DNA of 64,000 bases from Clostridiales bacterium (GTDB lineage Bacteria > Bacillota > Clostridia > Lachnospirales > Lachnospiraceae), in the NCBI GenBank assembly GCA_020860565.1, contig JAJBUA010000017.1, positions 1 to 64,000 on the forward strand, read 5' to 3'. Below, piece after piece: positions 16,633 through 25,064 of the stretch. The notes beneath the pieces were generated by a model. The model worked only from the letters and a program-made list of their open reading frames with translations. It made no database searches and was not told the origin of the DNA. The translations under genes were made by a program, and so were the position numbers. How positions within the stretch are numbered: position 1 is the stretch's first letter; every line of letters starts with the position of its first letter.

Positions 16633-16777
16633 ATGATCGAGTCGGAGGCCGCTTTTGCCTCATACTCGCCGCGCCGGTTGCTGTGTGCCGGTGGCACACG
16701 TTTAGCAACGACCGGAGCGGAGCGTAGAACAGATGCAGCATCAGCTGCAAAATTTCCATATCCGCCCGTGCGCATAA
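16633..16777 (-). repeat. Dispersed two-hairpin element, copy C (with insert)
   Basis: Located between livK and livH. On the minus strand it begins with TTATGCGCA (16777-16769), continues CGGGCGGA and TATGGAAATTTTG, then an inner hairpin (CAGCTGATGCTG), an inserted hairpin (GTGTGCC/GGCACAC nested in GTTGCT/AGCAAC) and the second family hairpin CGAGTATGAGGC / GCCTCCGACTCG. Closely related units lie at 42343-42519. Forward translation gives DAASAAKFP-type peptides that are probably spurious. Confidence 0.75.
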
Positions 16778-16779
16778 GC

Positions 16780-16809
16780 AGAAAGAGGGTTGTCCTTGCG
16801 ACAACCCTC
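16780..16809 (-). terminator. Intrinsic terminator after livK
   Basis: Stem GAGGGTTGTC (16785-16794) / GACAACCCTC (16800-16809) with a 5-nt loop, followed on the minus strand by TTTCTGCTTATG. It separates livK from livHMGF; the TTATGCGCA nonamer follows at once. Confidence 0.8.
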
Positions 16810-16836
16810 CATTGGGCCTGTTTTCACTTTTATCGA

Positions 16837-18063
16837 TTACTGCATCACATATGCGCCGTCAACGATCATCGCCGCTTTCGGAGCCTTCTCCGGCTCGCCG
16901 GACGCATTCCAGGTCATACCGGTACCGGTCAGTCCATCAATGGTAATCTCGGTCATGGCAACCTTCATAGCCTCACAAATATCGGAAATCTCCATATCCG
17001 GAGTCACATTTGCCTGCTCTGCCGCAGCCTTGATCGCATAAACCGCATCATAAGCGTCAGCCGCAAACTGGTTCGGCACCTCCCCGTAGGCAGCCTGATA
17101 AGCTTCTACAAAATCCTTGCTGCTGTCCTCATCTGCGGAGAACGGAGTCAGGAGCATCACGCCCTCTGCCAGAGAAGCATCAAAGTTCTCTACCGTCAGG
17201 ATACCGTCCATACCGTCAACGCCAAAGAAAATCGGCTTATAATCTTTATCCGCACACTGTTTCAGAACAGTAGAAGCCTCTGTATAATAGAAAGGCATAA
17301 ACATCAGTTCCGCACCAGCCTCACGGCAGTTATCGATCTGTACGGAAAAGTCTGTCGCGTTGTCAGCGGTAAATGCTTCCTCAGCTACAATCTCAAGTCC
17401 CTGTGCTTCCGCCTCTGCCTGGAAAGACTCCAGAATACCGGTGGAGTACTCGGTAGAGCTGTCATAGATCACACCGATCTTCGTAGCCAGATTGTTGTCC
17501 GCGATATACTGTGCAGACGCCTTACCCTGATCCGGATCGGAGAAGCATACACGGAATACATTATCCTCTGCGATACACTCAACCGCGGAACCGGACGGAG
17601 TAATCTGGAACATATTGTCTGCTGCCGTCTCAGCAGAAACTGCGATACATGGTTTGGAAGTAACAGCGCCGATCAGCATCTGCATACCCCAGTCCTTTAA
17701 AGTGTTGTAAGCATTAACACATTTTTCCGCGTCATGCTCGTCATCCTGCGCACTGTACTCAACCTGATAACCATTGATACCACCGGCCGCGTTTACTTCC
17801 GCAATCGCGAGCTCAGCCGCGTTTCTGACTCCCAGGCCATAAGCCGCCGCACCGCCGGTCAGCGGTCCGATCATACCGATCTTAAATGCCGCGTCAGAAT
17901 CTGCTGCCTCTGCCGGAGCATCCTCTGCCGCTTCTGTTTCTTCTGCAGCTGCCTCTGTCTCTGCTGCCGCTGCAGTGGTCGTCTCAGAACTGCTGCTGCC
18001 GCCGCAGGCAGTCAGGGATGCCGCGAGAACCGCCGCAAGACCTAAACTGAGAATTTTTTTCAT
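16837..18063 (-). CDS. livK: Branched-chain amino acid ABC transporter substrate-binding lipoprotein
   Basis: Extracellular binding protein of the transporter, 408 aa. It has a lipoprotein signal with lipobox LTAC at Cys20, an Ala/Glu-rich linker of about 35 residues and a type-1 periplasmic-binding fold (IGMIGPLTGGAAAYG onward). It is first in the liv cluster, has a strong promoter and a structured leader, and is followed by a terminator, a layout that favours high binding-protein output. Ligand specificity is inferred from the cluster. Confidence 0.93.
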   Translation of the reverse strand: MKKILSLGLAAVLAASLTACGGSSSSETTTAAAAETEAAAEETEAAEDAPAEAADSDAAFKIGMIGPLTGGAAAYGLGVRNAAELAIAEVNAAGGINGYQVEYSAQDDEHDAEKCVNAYNTLKDWGMQMLIGAVTSKPCIAVSAETAADNMFQITPSGSAVECIAEDNVFRVCFSDPDQGKASAQYIADNNLATKIGVIYDSSTEYSTGILESFQAEAEAQGLEIVAEEAFTADNATDFSVQIDNCREAGAELMFMPFYYTEASTVLKQCADKDYKPIFFGVDGMDGILTVENFDASLAEGVMLLTPFSADEDSSKDFVEAYQAAYGEVPNQFAADAYDAVYAIKAAAEQANVTPDMEISDICEAMKVAMTEITIDGLTGTGMTWNASGEPEKAPKAAMIVDGAYVMQ

Positions 18064-18120
18064 AATAAGTGTCCTCCTCTGAATATTTATTGATCATCAC
18101 AGACGGCATCCGATGTGATT

Positions 18121-18173
18121 GCGGACAGGAGAATCTGCTTACAAGCAAGCCTGACACAGCTTCTCCTGTCCGC
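18121..18173 (-). promoter_or_regulatory. Stem-loop in the livK leader
   Basis: A perfect 13-bp inverted repeat, GCGGACAGGAGAA (18121-18133) / TTCTCCTGTCCGC (18161-18173), lies in the roughly 130-nt leader between promoter and livK ATG. The 27-nt enclosed part has a smaller GCTT/AAGC hairpin. No T-run follows, so it is not a simple attenuator. It could stabilise the mRNA or be regulatory. Confidence 0.6.
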
Positions 18174-18202
18174 ATTCCCGCCGTCCCGGATAATTACAAA
18201 CC

Positions 18203-18232
18203 ATTATAGTGTTCATTTTTTTGGTTTGTCAA
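18203..18232 (-). promoter_or_regulatory. SigA-type promoter of livK
   Basis: On the minus strand TTGACA (18232-18227), 18 bp, TATAAT (18208-18203), both consensus. The -35 overlaps the last codons of gpsA. Confidence 0.82.
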
Positions 18233-19221
18233 GAACTTTCTGACGTTTTATCACGGAGCATCAGATCCAGCACAGCAGCCTTTGCCGGCTTGCCCTCAAA
18301 CAGCACCTGATTCACCTCATCGATAATCGGCACCGATACCTGATATTTCCTCGCCAGGAGCTGTCCGGCCCTCGCGGAGTAAACTCCCTCTACCACCATC
18401 TGCACTTCATCCATCGCCTGCTGCATCGTATGTCCCTGACCAATCAGAATCCCGGCGCGCCGATTCCGGCTGTGCATACTGGCACAGGTAACAATCAGGT
18501 CTCCGATCCCGGTCAGACCGCTAAAGGTCTCCTCTTTTCCTCCCATCGCCGTTCCCAGCCGCGAAATTTCATGAATTCCCCGTGTGATCAGCGCTGCCTT
18601 GGTATTATCGCCATACCCCAGCCCATCCGCAATGCCGGCAGCAAGGGCAATGACATTTTTCAGCGCTCCGCCGATCTCCATCCCCAGCATATCTGTGCTG
18701 GTATAAACACGGAACACCGGACTCATAAACTGATTCTGAATATAACCGGCAGTTTCCATGTCCTCCGCTCCCACAACACAGGTAGTCGGAAGCAGCCGGC
18801 TGACCTCCTCCGCGTGACTCGGACCTGAAAGCACTGCCACCGCACACTGAGGAATCTCTTCTTTGATAATATCTGTGAGGATCATCAGCGTGGATTCTTC
18901 GATCCCCTTCGCGACATTAATGATCAGCTGTCCTTCCCTGCACCAGGGACGCATACGCGCCGCTGTGGAACGCGTATAAATCGACGGCACCGCCAGAACC
19001 AGAAAATCTTTGTTCCTCATTGCCTCTTCCAGATTCGCTGTGAAAATCATCGATTCCGGCAGGATAAGACCCGGAAGCGTTTTCAGCTGATGCGTATCCT
19101 GCAACGATGTGATTTCCTGCGGAATTGCGGACCACACCGTCACCTCATGTCCGTTTACCGAGAGAAGGTTTGCCAGTGCGACTCCCCAGCTTCCCGAGCC
19201 GATAATTGCTGTTTTTGCCAT
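18229..19221 (-). CDS. gpsA: Glycerol-3-phosphate dehydrogenase [NAD(P)+]
   Basis: Reduces dihydroxyacetone phosphate to sn-glycerol-3-phosphate for phospholipid synthesis, 330 aa. The N-terminal Rossmann motif IGSGSWGVALANLL (residues 6-19) and the catalytic-region KNVIALAAGIADGLGYGDNTKAALITRG pattern (given here by its ends KNVIA and LITRG, about residues 190-215) identify it. It follows der-plsY, so the two first steps of phospholipid synthesis (GpsA and PlsY) are adjacent. Confidence 0.95.
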   Translation of the reverse strand: MAKTAIIGSGSWGVALANLLSVNGHEVTVWSAIPQEITSLQDTHQLKTLPGLILPESMIFTANLEEAMRNKDFLVLAVPSIYTRSTAARMRPWCREGQLIINVAKGIEESTLMILTDIIKEEIPQCAVAVLSGPSHAEEVSRLLPTTCVVGAEDMETAGYIQNQFMSPVFRVYTSTDMLGMEIGGALKNVIALAAGIADGLGYGDNTKAALITRGIHEISRLGTAMGGKEETFSGLTGIGDLIVTCASMHSRNRRAGILIGQGHTMQQAMDEVQMVVEGVYSARAGQLLARKYQVSVPIIDEVNQVLFEGKPAKAAVLDLMLRDKTSESS

Positions 19222-19244
19222 ACGCCTGTAACTCCTTATATCAA

Positions 19245-19889
19245 TCAGATCTTCTGTTTTTTCGAGCCGAATTTATTTTCCGTTCCGTTTAACAACCGTA
19301 CAATATTGGGTCGATGACGCCAGATTGCCATCAGGCAGATCAGAACCGCAACCGCATATAATTCCGGAAGGTGTTCCTCTCCCACGCCGTAATCTCCGTG
19401 TGAACCAAAGATGATGATACAAACCGCAAAAATCGTAACGATCAGCATGGACCCAACCGAAACATACCGGGTGACGGCCACCACCACGACAAAGACAATC
19501 AGACAGATCAATGCAATCCTGAGATCCGTCGCCGCGAAAAGTCCCGCTGTCGCCGCAATCCCCTTTCCGCCTTTAAACCCCATATAAAAGGGAAAGTTAT
19601 GCCCCAGAATCACGCCAAATCCCGTATACAGCAGATAGACATAAAGGAGCTCCGGCTGGTCCCGGAAAAGGAACCTCGTAAGCAGGCAGGCGAAAATCAT
19701 CTTAAAGGAATCTCCCAGAAAAACGATCAGTCCCGCCTTCTTTCCCATCACACGCAGGACGTTGGTTGCTCCTGAATTGCCGCTCCCGTAATTGCGGATA
19801 TCCGTATTATGATATCTGCTGTAAAGATAACCCGTCTGAAACAGACCGAACAGATATCCGATGACAAGGCAGACTGCTCTCTCCATCAT
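19245..19889 (-). CDS. plsY: Acyl-phosphate:glycerol-3-phosphate acyltransferase PlsY
   Basis: Integral-membrane enzyme making lysophosphatidate, 214 aa. The three family motifs are present: SGNSGATNVLRVMGKKAG (about residues 36-53), GFKGGKGIAAT (about 104-114) and the C-terminal HRPNIVRLLNGTENKF. Its ATG overlaps the der stop by 4 nt, and gpsA, which supplies its substrate, follows after 23 bp. Confidence 0.95.
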   Translation of the reverse strand: MMERAVCLVIGYLFGLFQTGYLYSRYHNTDIRNYGSGNSGATNVLRVMGKKAGLIVFLGDSFKMIFACLLTRFLFRDQPELLYVYLLYTGFGVILGHNFPFYMGFKGGKGIAATAGLFAATDLRIALICLIVFVVVVAVTRYVSVGSMLIVTIFAVCIIIFGSHGDYGVGEEHLPELYAVAVLICLMAIWRHRPNIVRLLNGTENKFGSKKQKI

Positions 19890-21217
19890 GTTGTCTCCTT
19901 TCCTTTTCTCTCCCGGATCAGGAATCTCAGAGCGGTTCCCTTAAAGCCAAAGGTCTTGCGGATGCAGTTTTCCAGATAACGGTTATAGGAAAAATGCATC
20001 AGCTTCTTATCGTTGACAAAAATCACAAAGGTCGGCGGGGCCTCTCCCACCTGCGTAATATAATACAGGCGAAGCTGCTTCCCTTTATCCGACGGCGGCT
20101 GCTGCATTACGACCGCTTCGGCCAGAATCTCATTTAACACTCCGGTCGCAATCCTCTGGTTCTGATTCTGCCGGACCATATCAATCACCGAATACAGCTT
20201 TTCCAGGCGCTGTCCGGTTACTGCCGAAATGAAAACAATCTCCGCATAGGACATAAATGACAGAACATTGCGGATCTTTTTCTCATACTCATAGACGGTC
20301 TTATCATTTTTTTCAATCGCATCCCATTTATTGACCGCGACGATAATGCCCTTTCCCCGGTCGTGTGCGATTCCGGCAATCTTTGCATCCTGTTCTGTCA
20401 CGCCCTCTACGGCATCAATTACCAGCACAGCGATGTCCGCCCTCTCGATCGCGGAGACCGCACGGATCACGCTGAAGCGCTCCAGCTCTTCCCTGACCTT
20501 GCTCTTACGGCGAAGCCCCGCGGTATCGATAAAAACATATTCCGACCCATTATGAACAACCACCGAATCTACCGCGTCCCTCGTCGTACCTGCGATATCC
20601 GATACAATCATCCGGTTATTTCCAACCAGCTTATTCACCAGCGAGGATTTCCCGACATTCGGCTTGCCGATGATGGCAATCCGCGGCCGGTCACTGTCAT
20701 CCTCCTCCAGCTGCTCAGCCGTAAAGTGGCTGGTTACCACATCGAGCAGATCGCCCAGCCCCAGTCTGGATGCCGCTGACACCGGACAGGGATCTCCGAT
20801 TCCCAGATTATAAAACTCATAAATATCATTTCCGAATTTTTCAAAACTATCAACTTTATTAACCGCGAGGACGATCGGCTTGCGGGATTTGCGCAGCATA
20901 TCCGCCACTTTCGCGTCCGCATCCTGCATCCCCTGACGTACATCCACAATAAATATAATCACATCTGCAGTCTCGATCGCAATCTGAGCCTGCTCTCTCA
21001 TCTGTGACAGGATAATATCTTTACTGTCCGGCTCGATTCCGCCGGTATCAATCAGTGTATAATTCATATCCAGCCAGGTACAGTCCGCATAGATGCGGTC
21101 CCTTGTCACTCCCGGCGTATCCTTTACAATAGAGATGGTGTTGCCGGCCAGCGCGTTAAAAAGTGTCGATTTTCCTACATTCGGCCGCCCCACGATCGCT
21201 ACGATCGGTTTACTCAT
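19886..21217 (-). CDS. der: Ribosome-assembly GTPase Der (EngA)
   Basis: Tandem-GTPase needed for 50S subunit maturation, 443 aa. Two G domains are visible, G1 motifs GRPNVGKSTLFN (residues 8-19) and GKPNVGKSSLVN (about 184-195), each with DTPG/DTAG and NKVD/NKWD motifs, followed by the C-terminal KH-like domain (about 355-443). The order DUF512-der-plsY-gpsA is common in Clostridia. Confidence 0.97.
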   Translation of the reverse strand: MSKPIVAIVGRPNVGKSTLFNALAGNTISIVKDTPGVTRDRIYADCTWLDMNYTLIDTGGIEPDSKDIILSQMREQAQIAIETADVIIFIVDVRQGMQDADAKVADMLRKSRKPIVLAVNKVDSFEKFGNDIYEFYNLGIGDPCPVSAASRLGLGDLLDVVTSHFTAEQLEEDDSDRPRIAIIGKPNVGKSSLVNKLVGNNRMIVSDIAGTTRDAVDSVVVHNGSEYVFIDTAGLRRKSKVREELERFSVIRAVSAIERADIAVLVIDAVEGVTEQDAKIAGIAHDRGKGIIVAVNKWDAIEKNDKTVYEYEKKIRNVLSFMSYAEIVFISAVTGQRLEKLYSVIDMVRQNQNQRIATGVLNEILAEAVVMQQPPSDKGKQLRLYYITQVGEAPPTFVIFVNDKKLMHFSYNRYLENCIRKTFGFKGTALRFLIRERKGKETT

Positions 21218-21220
21218 CTT

Positions 21221-22585
21221 TTATATCTCCTTTAATTCATATCCCTCATAGGTTACCGGTTCCTCCGGCACACGGGAAAGTATCGCGTCCACCAGATTCT
21301 GCCCGCTTGATTTTACAATAGTAATCGGGACTTGTAAAGCATTTTGAAGATCCCCGCGGGTCACATCGTCCAGTAAAACTTCCTCCCCGCTGCGGAACAT
21401 ATTCGACGGCAGCAGCAGCCGTTCTCCCAGCTCCTGCCCCTTTAACTGATTCATCAGGTCTCTGCCGGTAACAAGGCCCGAAACGGTAATCATCTCGCCA
21501 AAGAAATCATTCCGGATCGCATACACCCGCACATCCATCTGCGGAAAAACCGCATGAATCTTGTCGACCTGACGGGAAATCGACGCATAAGCAAGACGCC
21601 CTGTAGCGATGGACACCGTTCCTTCACACGGAAGCTTCTCAGGCTCCAGCGTCTCCAGCGCTTCACTTACTTCCGTATCGAGAAGCCGCAGCATCCCCAC
21701 TCCATTTTCAATCTGCGGATATCCGTCGTAGCGTTCTTCCTCCGGCATTTCCCAGCCCGCCAGAAGGTAAAACTCATCGCTCGCATGAACAAAGTGGGTG
21801 CCATGTTCACGATAAATCTTCTGCTGCCAGCGCTCAATGATCCGAATCGCATCCGCTGCGGATGAAGCGTCAAAGGCTTCCAACGGATAGAGCCCCTCCC
21901 GGTATCTGGTCAGGCCGACCGGAACCACCGACAGACTCTCCATATAAGGAAGGTACGCAGACAGATCCCGGATGGTCCGGTCCAGCTCCTCTCCGTCGTT
22001 AATACCCCGGCAAAGCACAATCTGTCCATTCATGGGGATCCCGGAATGATAAAGCAGATCAATCTTTTTCAGGGAATCTCCGGCAAAACGGTTGTGAAGC
22101 ATCTGACAGCGCAGCTGCGGGTTGGTCGTGTGTACCGAGATATTGATCGGAGCCAGATGGAAATCAATAATGCGCTGCAGATCATGATCGCTCATATTCG
22201 TCAGGGTGACATAATTCCCCTGCAGAAAGGACAAACGGGAATCGTCATCCTTAAAATACAAAGTTTCCCGCATTCCCGGCGGCATCTGGTCAATAAAGCA
22301 GAAAATGCAACGGTTGCTGCAGGATTTATAATCGCTCATCAGACCCTTTTCAAAATTAATGCCCGGGTCCTCATATTCATTTTCGATTTCCAGTTCCCAC
22401 AGTTCTCCGTCTTTCTTCTCGACTACCATCAGCATCTGAGGACTGTCTACATAATATTCATAATCAAAAATATCCTCGATCTCATTTCCATTGATCGTCA
22501 GCAGGCGGTCGCCAGGCTCTAACTCCAGTTCCTCCGCAATAGAACCGGGATCAACCGATTTGATTACATGTCCCTGAGCGCTCAT
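21221..22585 (-). CDS. DUF512 radical-SAM-like protein with N-terminal PDZ-like domain
   Basis: Protein of 454 aa. Residues 1-70 are PDZ-like (VDPGSIAEELELEPGDRLLTI), followed by CSNRCIFCFIDQMPPGMR at about 87-104, whose C-x3-C-x2-C spacing is that of radical SAM iron-sulfur clusters, then the DUF512 C-terminal half. This family sits next to der in most Clostridia, but no reaction is established. It is probably first in the DUF512-der-plsY-gpsA operon. Confidence 0.85.
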   Translation of the reverse strand: MSAQGHVIKSVDPGSIAEELELEPGDRLLTINGNEIEDIFDYEYYVDSPQMLMVVEKKDGELWELEIENEYEDPGINFEKGLMSDYKSCSNRCIFCFIDQMPPGMRETLYFKDDDSRLSFLQGNYVTLTNMSDHDLQRIIDFHLAPINISVHTTNPQLRCQMLHNRFAGDSLKKIDLLYHSGIPMNGQIVLCRGINDGEELDRTIRDLSAYLPYMESLSVVPVGLTRYREGLYPLEAFDASSAADAIRIIERWQQKIYREHGTHFVHASDEFYLLAGWEMPEEERYDGYPQIENGVGMLRLLDTEVSEALETLEPEKLPCEGTVSIATGRLAYASISRQVDKIHAVFPQMDVRVYAIRNDFFGEMITVSGLVTGRDLMNQLKGQELGERLLLPSNMFRSGEEVLLDDVTRGDLQNALQVPITIVKSSGQNLVDAILSRVPEEPVTYEGYELKEI

Positions 22586-22617
22586 TGATATGCTCCTCTT
22601 TCTGCGATTTCGTCCTT

Positions 22618-22646
22618 ATCATAACAACTTTTCCTCTTTTTGTAAA
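22618..22646 (-). promoter_or_regulatory. SigA-type promoter of the DUF512-der-plsY-gpsA operon
   Basis: On the minus strand TTTACA (22646-22641), 17 bp, TATGAT (22623-22618), about 33 bp before the DUF512 start. It is divergent from the prs promoter 10 bp away. Confidence 0.7.
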
Positions 22647-22654
22647 GGAACTCA

Positions 22655-22684
22655 TTGACGTGCCCTGTTTTTCAATGGTATAAA
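22655..22684 (+). promoter_or_regulatory. SigA-type promoter of the PRPP-synthetase-like gene
   Basis: TTGACG (22655-22660), 18 bp, TATAAA (22679-22684), followed by GGAGG and the start ATG at 22726. Confidence 0.7.
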
Positions 22685-22725
22685 TAAATCAGTTATGGAA
22701 TATGATATCGGAGGTAAAGAAACGC

Positions 22726-23937
22726 ATGTCCAATAATTATGTGATGACTGATGTGCTGCCTGTAGCGCCCTTAAAGATCGCGGCGTTAAAAAGCAGCCTC
22801 CCTCTGGCGGAAAAGATCAATGACCACATTGTCCAGTTCCGCAGAAATGACACAGAGGAACTGATCCGCCGCAAAAAGGATTTAAATTATCGCGGATACG
22901 ATGTTGACTCCTATCTCTTACAATGCGACTGTCCGCGTTTTGGCACAGGGGAGGCCAAGGGTGAGATCCATGAATCCGTCCGCGGCTGTGATCTGTACGC
23001 GATGGTGGATGTCATGAATTACAGCATCACCTACAAGGTCAGCGGGTTTACCAACCATATGTCTCCGGACGATCATTATCAGGATCTCAAACGAATCATT
23101 GGCGCTACGGTTGCAACCGCTCACCGTGTCAATGTAATCCTTCCTTTTTTATATGAAGGCCGTCAGCACAAACGTACCAAGCGGGAATCTCTCGACTGCG
23201 CAATGGCACTGGAAGAACTGGTGCGCATGGGCGTCGCCAATATCATCACTTTCGACGCGCATGATCCACGGGTGCAGAACGCGATTCCGCTGCATGGATT
23301 TGATAATTTCATGCCAACCTACCAGTTCATCCAGACCCTCTTCCGCCATGACCGGACATTAAAAATTGACAAGGAACACCTGATGGTTATCAGCCCGGAT
23401 GAAGGCGCCATGAACCGCGCAGTCTATCTGGCAAACAACTTAAGTGTCGATATGGGAATGTTTTACAAACGCCGCGACTATTCCCGCGTGATCAATGGCC
23501 GCAACCCCATCGTGGCCCATGAATTCCTCGGTTCTTCTGTCGAGGGAAAGACCGTTCTGATCATTGACGATATGATCGCATCGGGTGAAAGTATGCTGGA
23601 TACCGCAAGAGCCTTAAAAGAACGAAAAGCGAAAAAAGTCATTATCTGCTGTACCTTCGGCCTGTTTACCTCCGGCCTTGAAAAATTTGATGAATTTTAT
23701 CACAAGGGCTATATCGATTATGTCATTACCACCAACCTGAACTATCGGCCGCAGGAACTGCTCGACCGCCCCTGGTACATGGAGGCTGACATGAGCAAAT
23801 ACCTCGCAACCATCATCAACTGCCTCAATCACGACGTATCCATCAGCACCGCACTCAACCCGACAAAGAAAATCCAGAAGCTCGTGCGGCAATACCAGAA
23901 CAACGACGGATACGAATATTTTCAGACGATTGTATAA
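22726..23937 (+). CDS. Divergent ribose-phosphate pyrophosphokinase (PRPP synthetase-like)
   Basis: PRPP synthetase-like protein of 403 aa, longer than the usual 310-320. The first half has an EGRQHKRTKRESLD block corresponding to the canonical RQDRK region and FDAHDPRVQNAI; later come ISPDEGAMNRAVYLA, FYKRRDYS and the PRPP-loop VLIIDDMIASGESM (about residues 276-289), in which ASGES replaces the usual DTAGT. Extra sequence lies at the N-terminus and C-terminus. I chose ATG 22726 with GGAGG 11 nt upstream. Presumably supplies PRPP for nucleotide synthesis, but another phosphoribosyl role is possible. Confidence 0.82.
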   Translation: MSNNYVMTDVLPVAPLKIAALKSSLPLAEKINDHIVQFRRNDTEELIRRKKDLNYRGYDVDSYLLQCDCPRFGTGEAKGEIHESVRGCDLYAMVDVMNYSITYKVSGFTNHMSPDDHYQDLKRIIGATVATAHRVNVILPFLYEGRQHKRTKRESLDCAMALEELVRMGVANIITFDAHDPRVQNAIPLHGFDNFMPTYQFIQTLFRHDRTLKIDKEHLMVISPDEGAMNRAVYLANNLSVDMGMFYKRRDYSRVINGRNPIVAHEFLGSSVEGKTVLIIDDMIASGESMLDTARALKERKAKKVIICCTFGLFTSGLEKFDEFYHKGYIDYVITTNLNYRPQELLDRPWYMEADMSKYLATIINCLNHDVSISTALNPTKKIQKLVRQYQNNDGYEYFQTIV

Positions 23938-23966
23938 GTACTAAACTAATGTATGCCTGTAAAGTA

Positions 23967-24110
23967 GTCCCTGAGAGGAAAGAATATCCGCAGAGGACAT
24001 TTCTCACGTCGGCACTTAGTGAGCAGGATGCTTGTCCTGCGAGCTTAGTACCGTTACGTGAAAACCAGAGCGCAAGCGGTCCTCGGAGGATATTCTTTCC
24101 TCTCAGGGAC
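23967..24110. repeat. Structured element with 23-bp perfect terminal inverted repeats
   Basis: Left arm 23967-23989 (starting GTCCCTGAGAGG) and right arm 24088-24110 are exact reverse complements. The stem continues after a short mismatch as GAGGAC/GTCCTC. The interior holds CACGT/ACGTG and a CAGGA/TCCTG hairpin, so the single strand would fold into a branched structure of about 144 nt. It lies between the convergent prs-like and pgeF genes and carries no protein. It may end transcription from both sides or be a MITE-like repeat. Confidence 0.75.
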
Positions 24111-24143
24111 GGATGGTGTACCAGAAAAATTAATTTTATAGTT

Positions 24144-25028
24144 TTACTTCAGGCACAGAAACGCGGCAAGATTGCCGCGTTTTTCTCCCTGTGCGCGGTG
24201 AGAAAACATCCACTGCGGATTACAGTGGGTGCAGATATCCGTCACGTGAATATGCTGCGGAAGAACTCCGGCCTCCTGAAAGACAATCCGGTTTGCCTCC
24301 CAGAGATTCAGCTGATATTTTCCGTCTTTTTTCTGATAAAAAATCCGTTTCTGATCATCCGGCGCAAAAGTCTCTGAAAATTCGCGCGCAACATCCTCTC
24401 CCACCTCATAACAGTCCTGACAGATACTGGGGCCGATGGCCGCAATCACATCTTCCGCGCGCGTACCGTATTCGCGCCGCATCACTTCAAGGGTCCCTTT
24501 TCCCATGCGGTGTACCGTACCTCTCCATCCCGAATGGGACAGCCCGATCGCCCGATGCACCGGATCAAGCAGATAAAGCGGCACACAATCCGCAAAAAAA
24601 GTGACCAGCGTAACACCTGTAAGATCGGTCACCAGTCCGTCAACATCCTGATAATCCCGTTCCCGCGTAATACCTTTTCCGACATCTTCTTCATGGATCA
24701 CCCGCACATTCGTTGTATGCGTCTGATGAGATAAAACCATCTTCTCTTCAGAAACCCCAAGAACGTCTGCCATCCTCCGATAATTCTCCCGTACACGCTC
24801 CGGGTCGTCACCACGCGTAAAAGAAAAATTCATCGTCGCGAACTGCCCCTGACTGACTCCGCCCAGACGGGTAGAAAAGGCATGTCTTACCAGCCCTGTC
24901 TGATCCAGTGCCGGAAATGTAAAATAGGAAACACCGTTCTGATCATGCAGCTTCAGACGTTCATCCGCGGCCGGTTTCCTGATCCATTCTGTTTTCTGCT
25001 GTTCTTTCATCTGCAGACTATCTCCCAT
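24144..25028 (-). CDS. pgeF: Purine nucleoside phosphorylase PgeF/YfiH (laccase-domain)
   Basis: Multicopper-oxidase-like protein of 294 aa, family YfiH/YlmD, now linked to purine nucleoside phosphorylase/adenosine deaminase activity. Diagnostic motifs are NFSFTRGDDPERV, LSHQTHTTNV, FADCVPLYLLDP, HSGWRGTVHRMG (about residue 165-176) and the C-terminal SHRAQGEKRG. Last gene of the ylxM...yraN-pgeF group. An earlier start than Met7 is weakly supported, so the N-terminus is uncertain. Confidence 0.9.
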   Translation of the reverse strand: MGDSLQMKEQQKTEWIRKPAADERLKLHDQNGVSYFTFPALDQTGLVRHAFSTRLGGVSQGQFATMNFSFTRGDDPERVRENYRRMADVLGVSEEKMVLSHQTHTTNVRVIHEEDVGKGITRERDYQDVDGLVTDLTGVTLVTFFADCVPLYLLDPVHRAIGLSHSGWRGTVHRMGKGTLEVMRREYGTRAEDVIAAIGPSICQDCYEVGEDVAREFSETFAPDDQKRIFYQKKDGKYQLNLWEANRIVFQEAGVLPQHIHVTDICTHCNPQWMFSHRAQGEKRGNLAAFLCLK

Positions 25029-25064
25029 AGAAATTTTTCTCCCATCCTCCTGCCGCCACGCACA

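Noticed and set aside
16633-17700. Long plus-strand frame starting in the repeat at 16.6 kb
   Set aside because: It runs antisense through livK and its DAASAAKFP start comes from the structured repeat.
24155-24180. GC-rich hairpin CGCGGCAA/TTGCCGCG as a pgeF terminator
   Set aside because: It lies within the last codons of pgeF and has no U-tract in the gene's direction.
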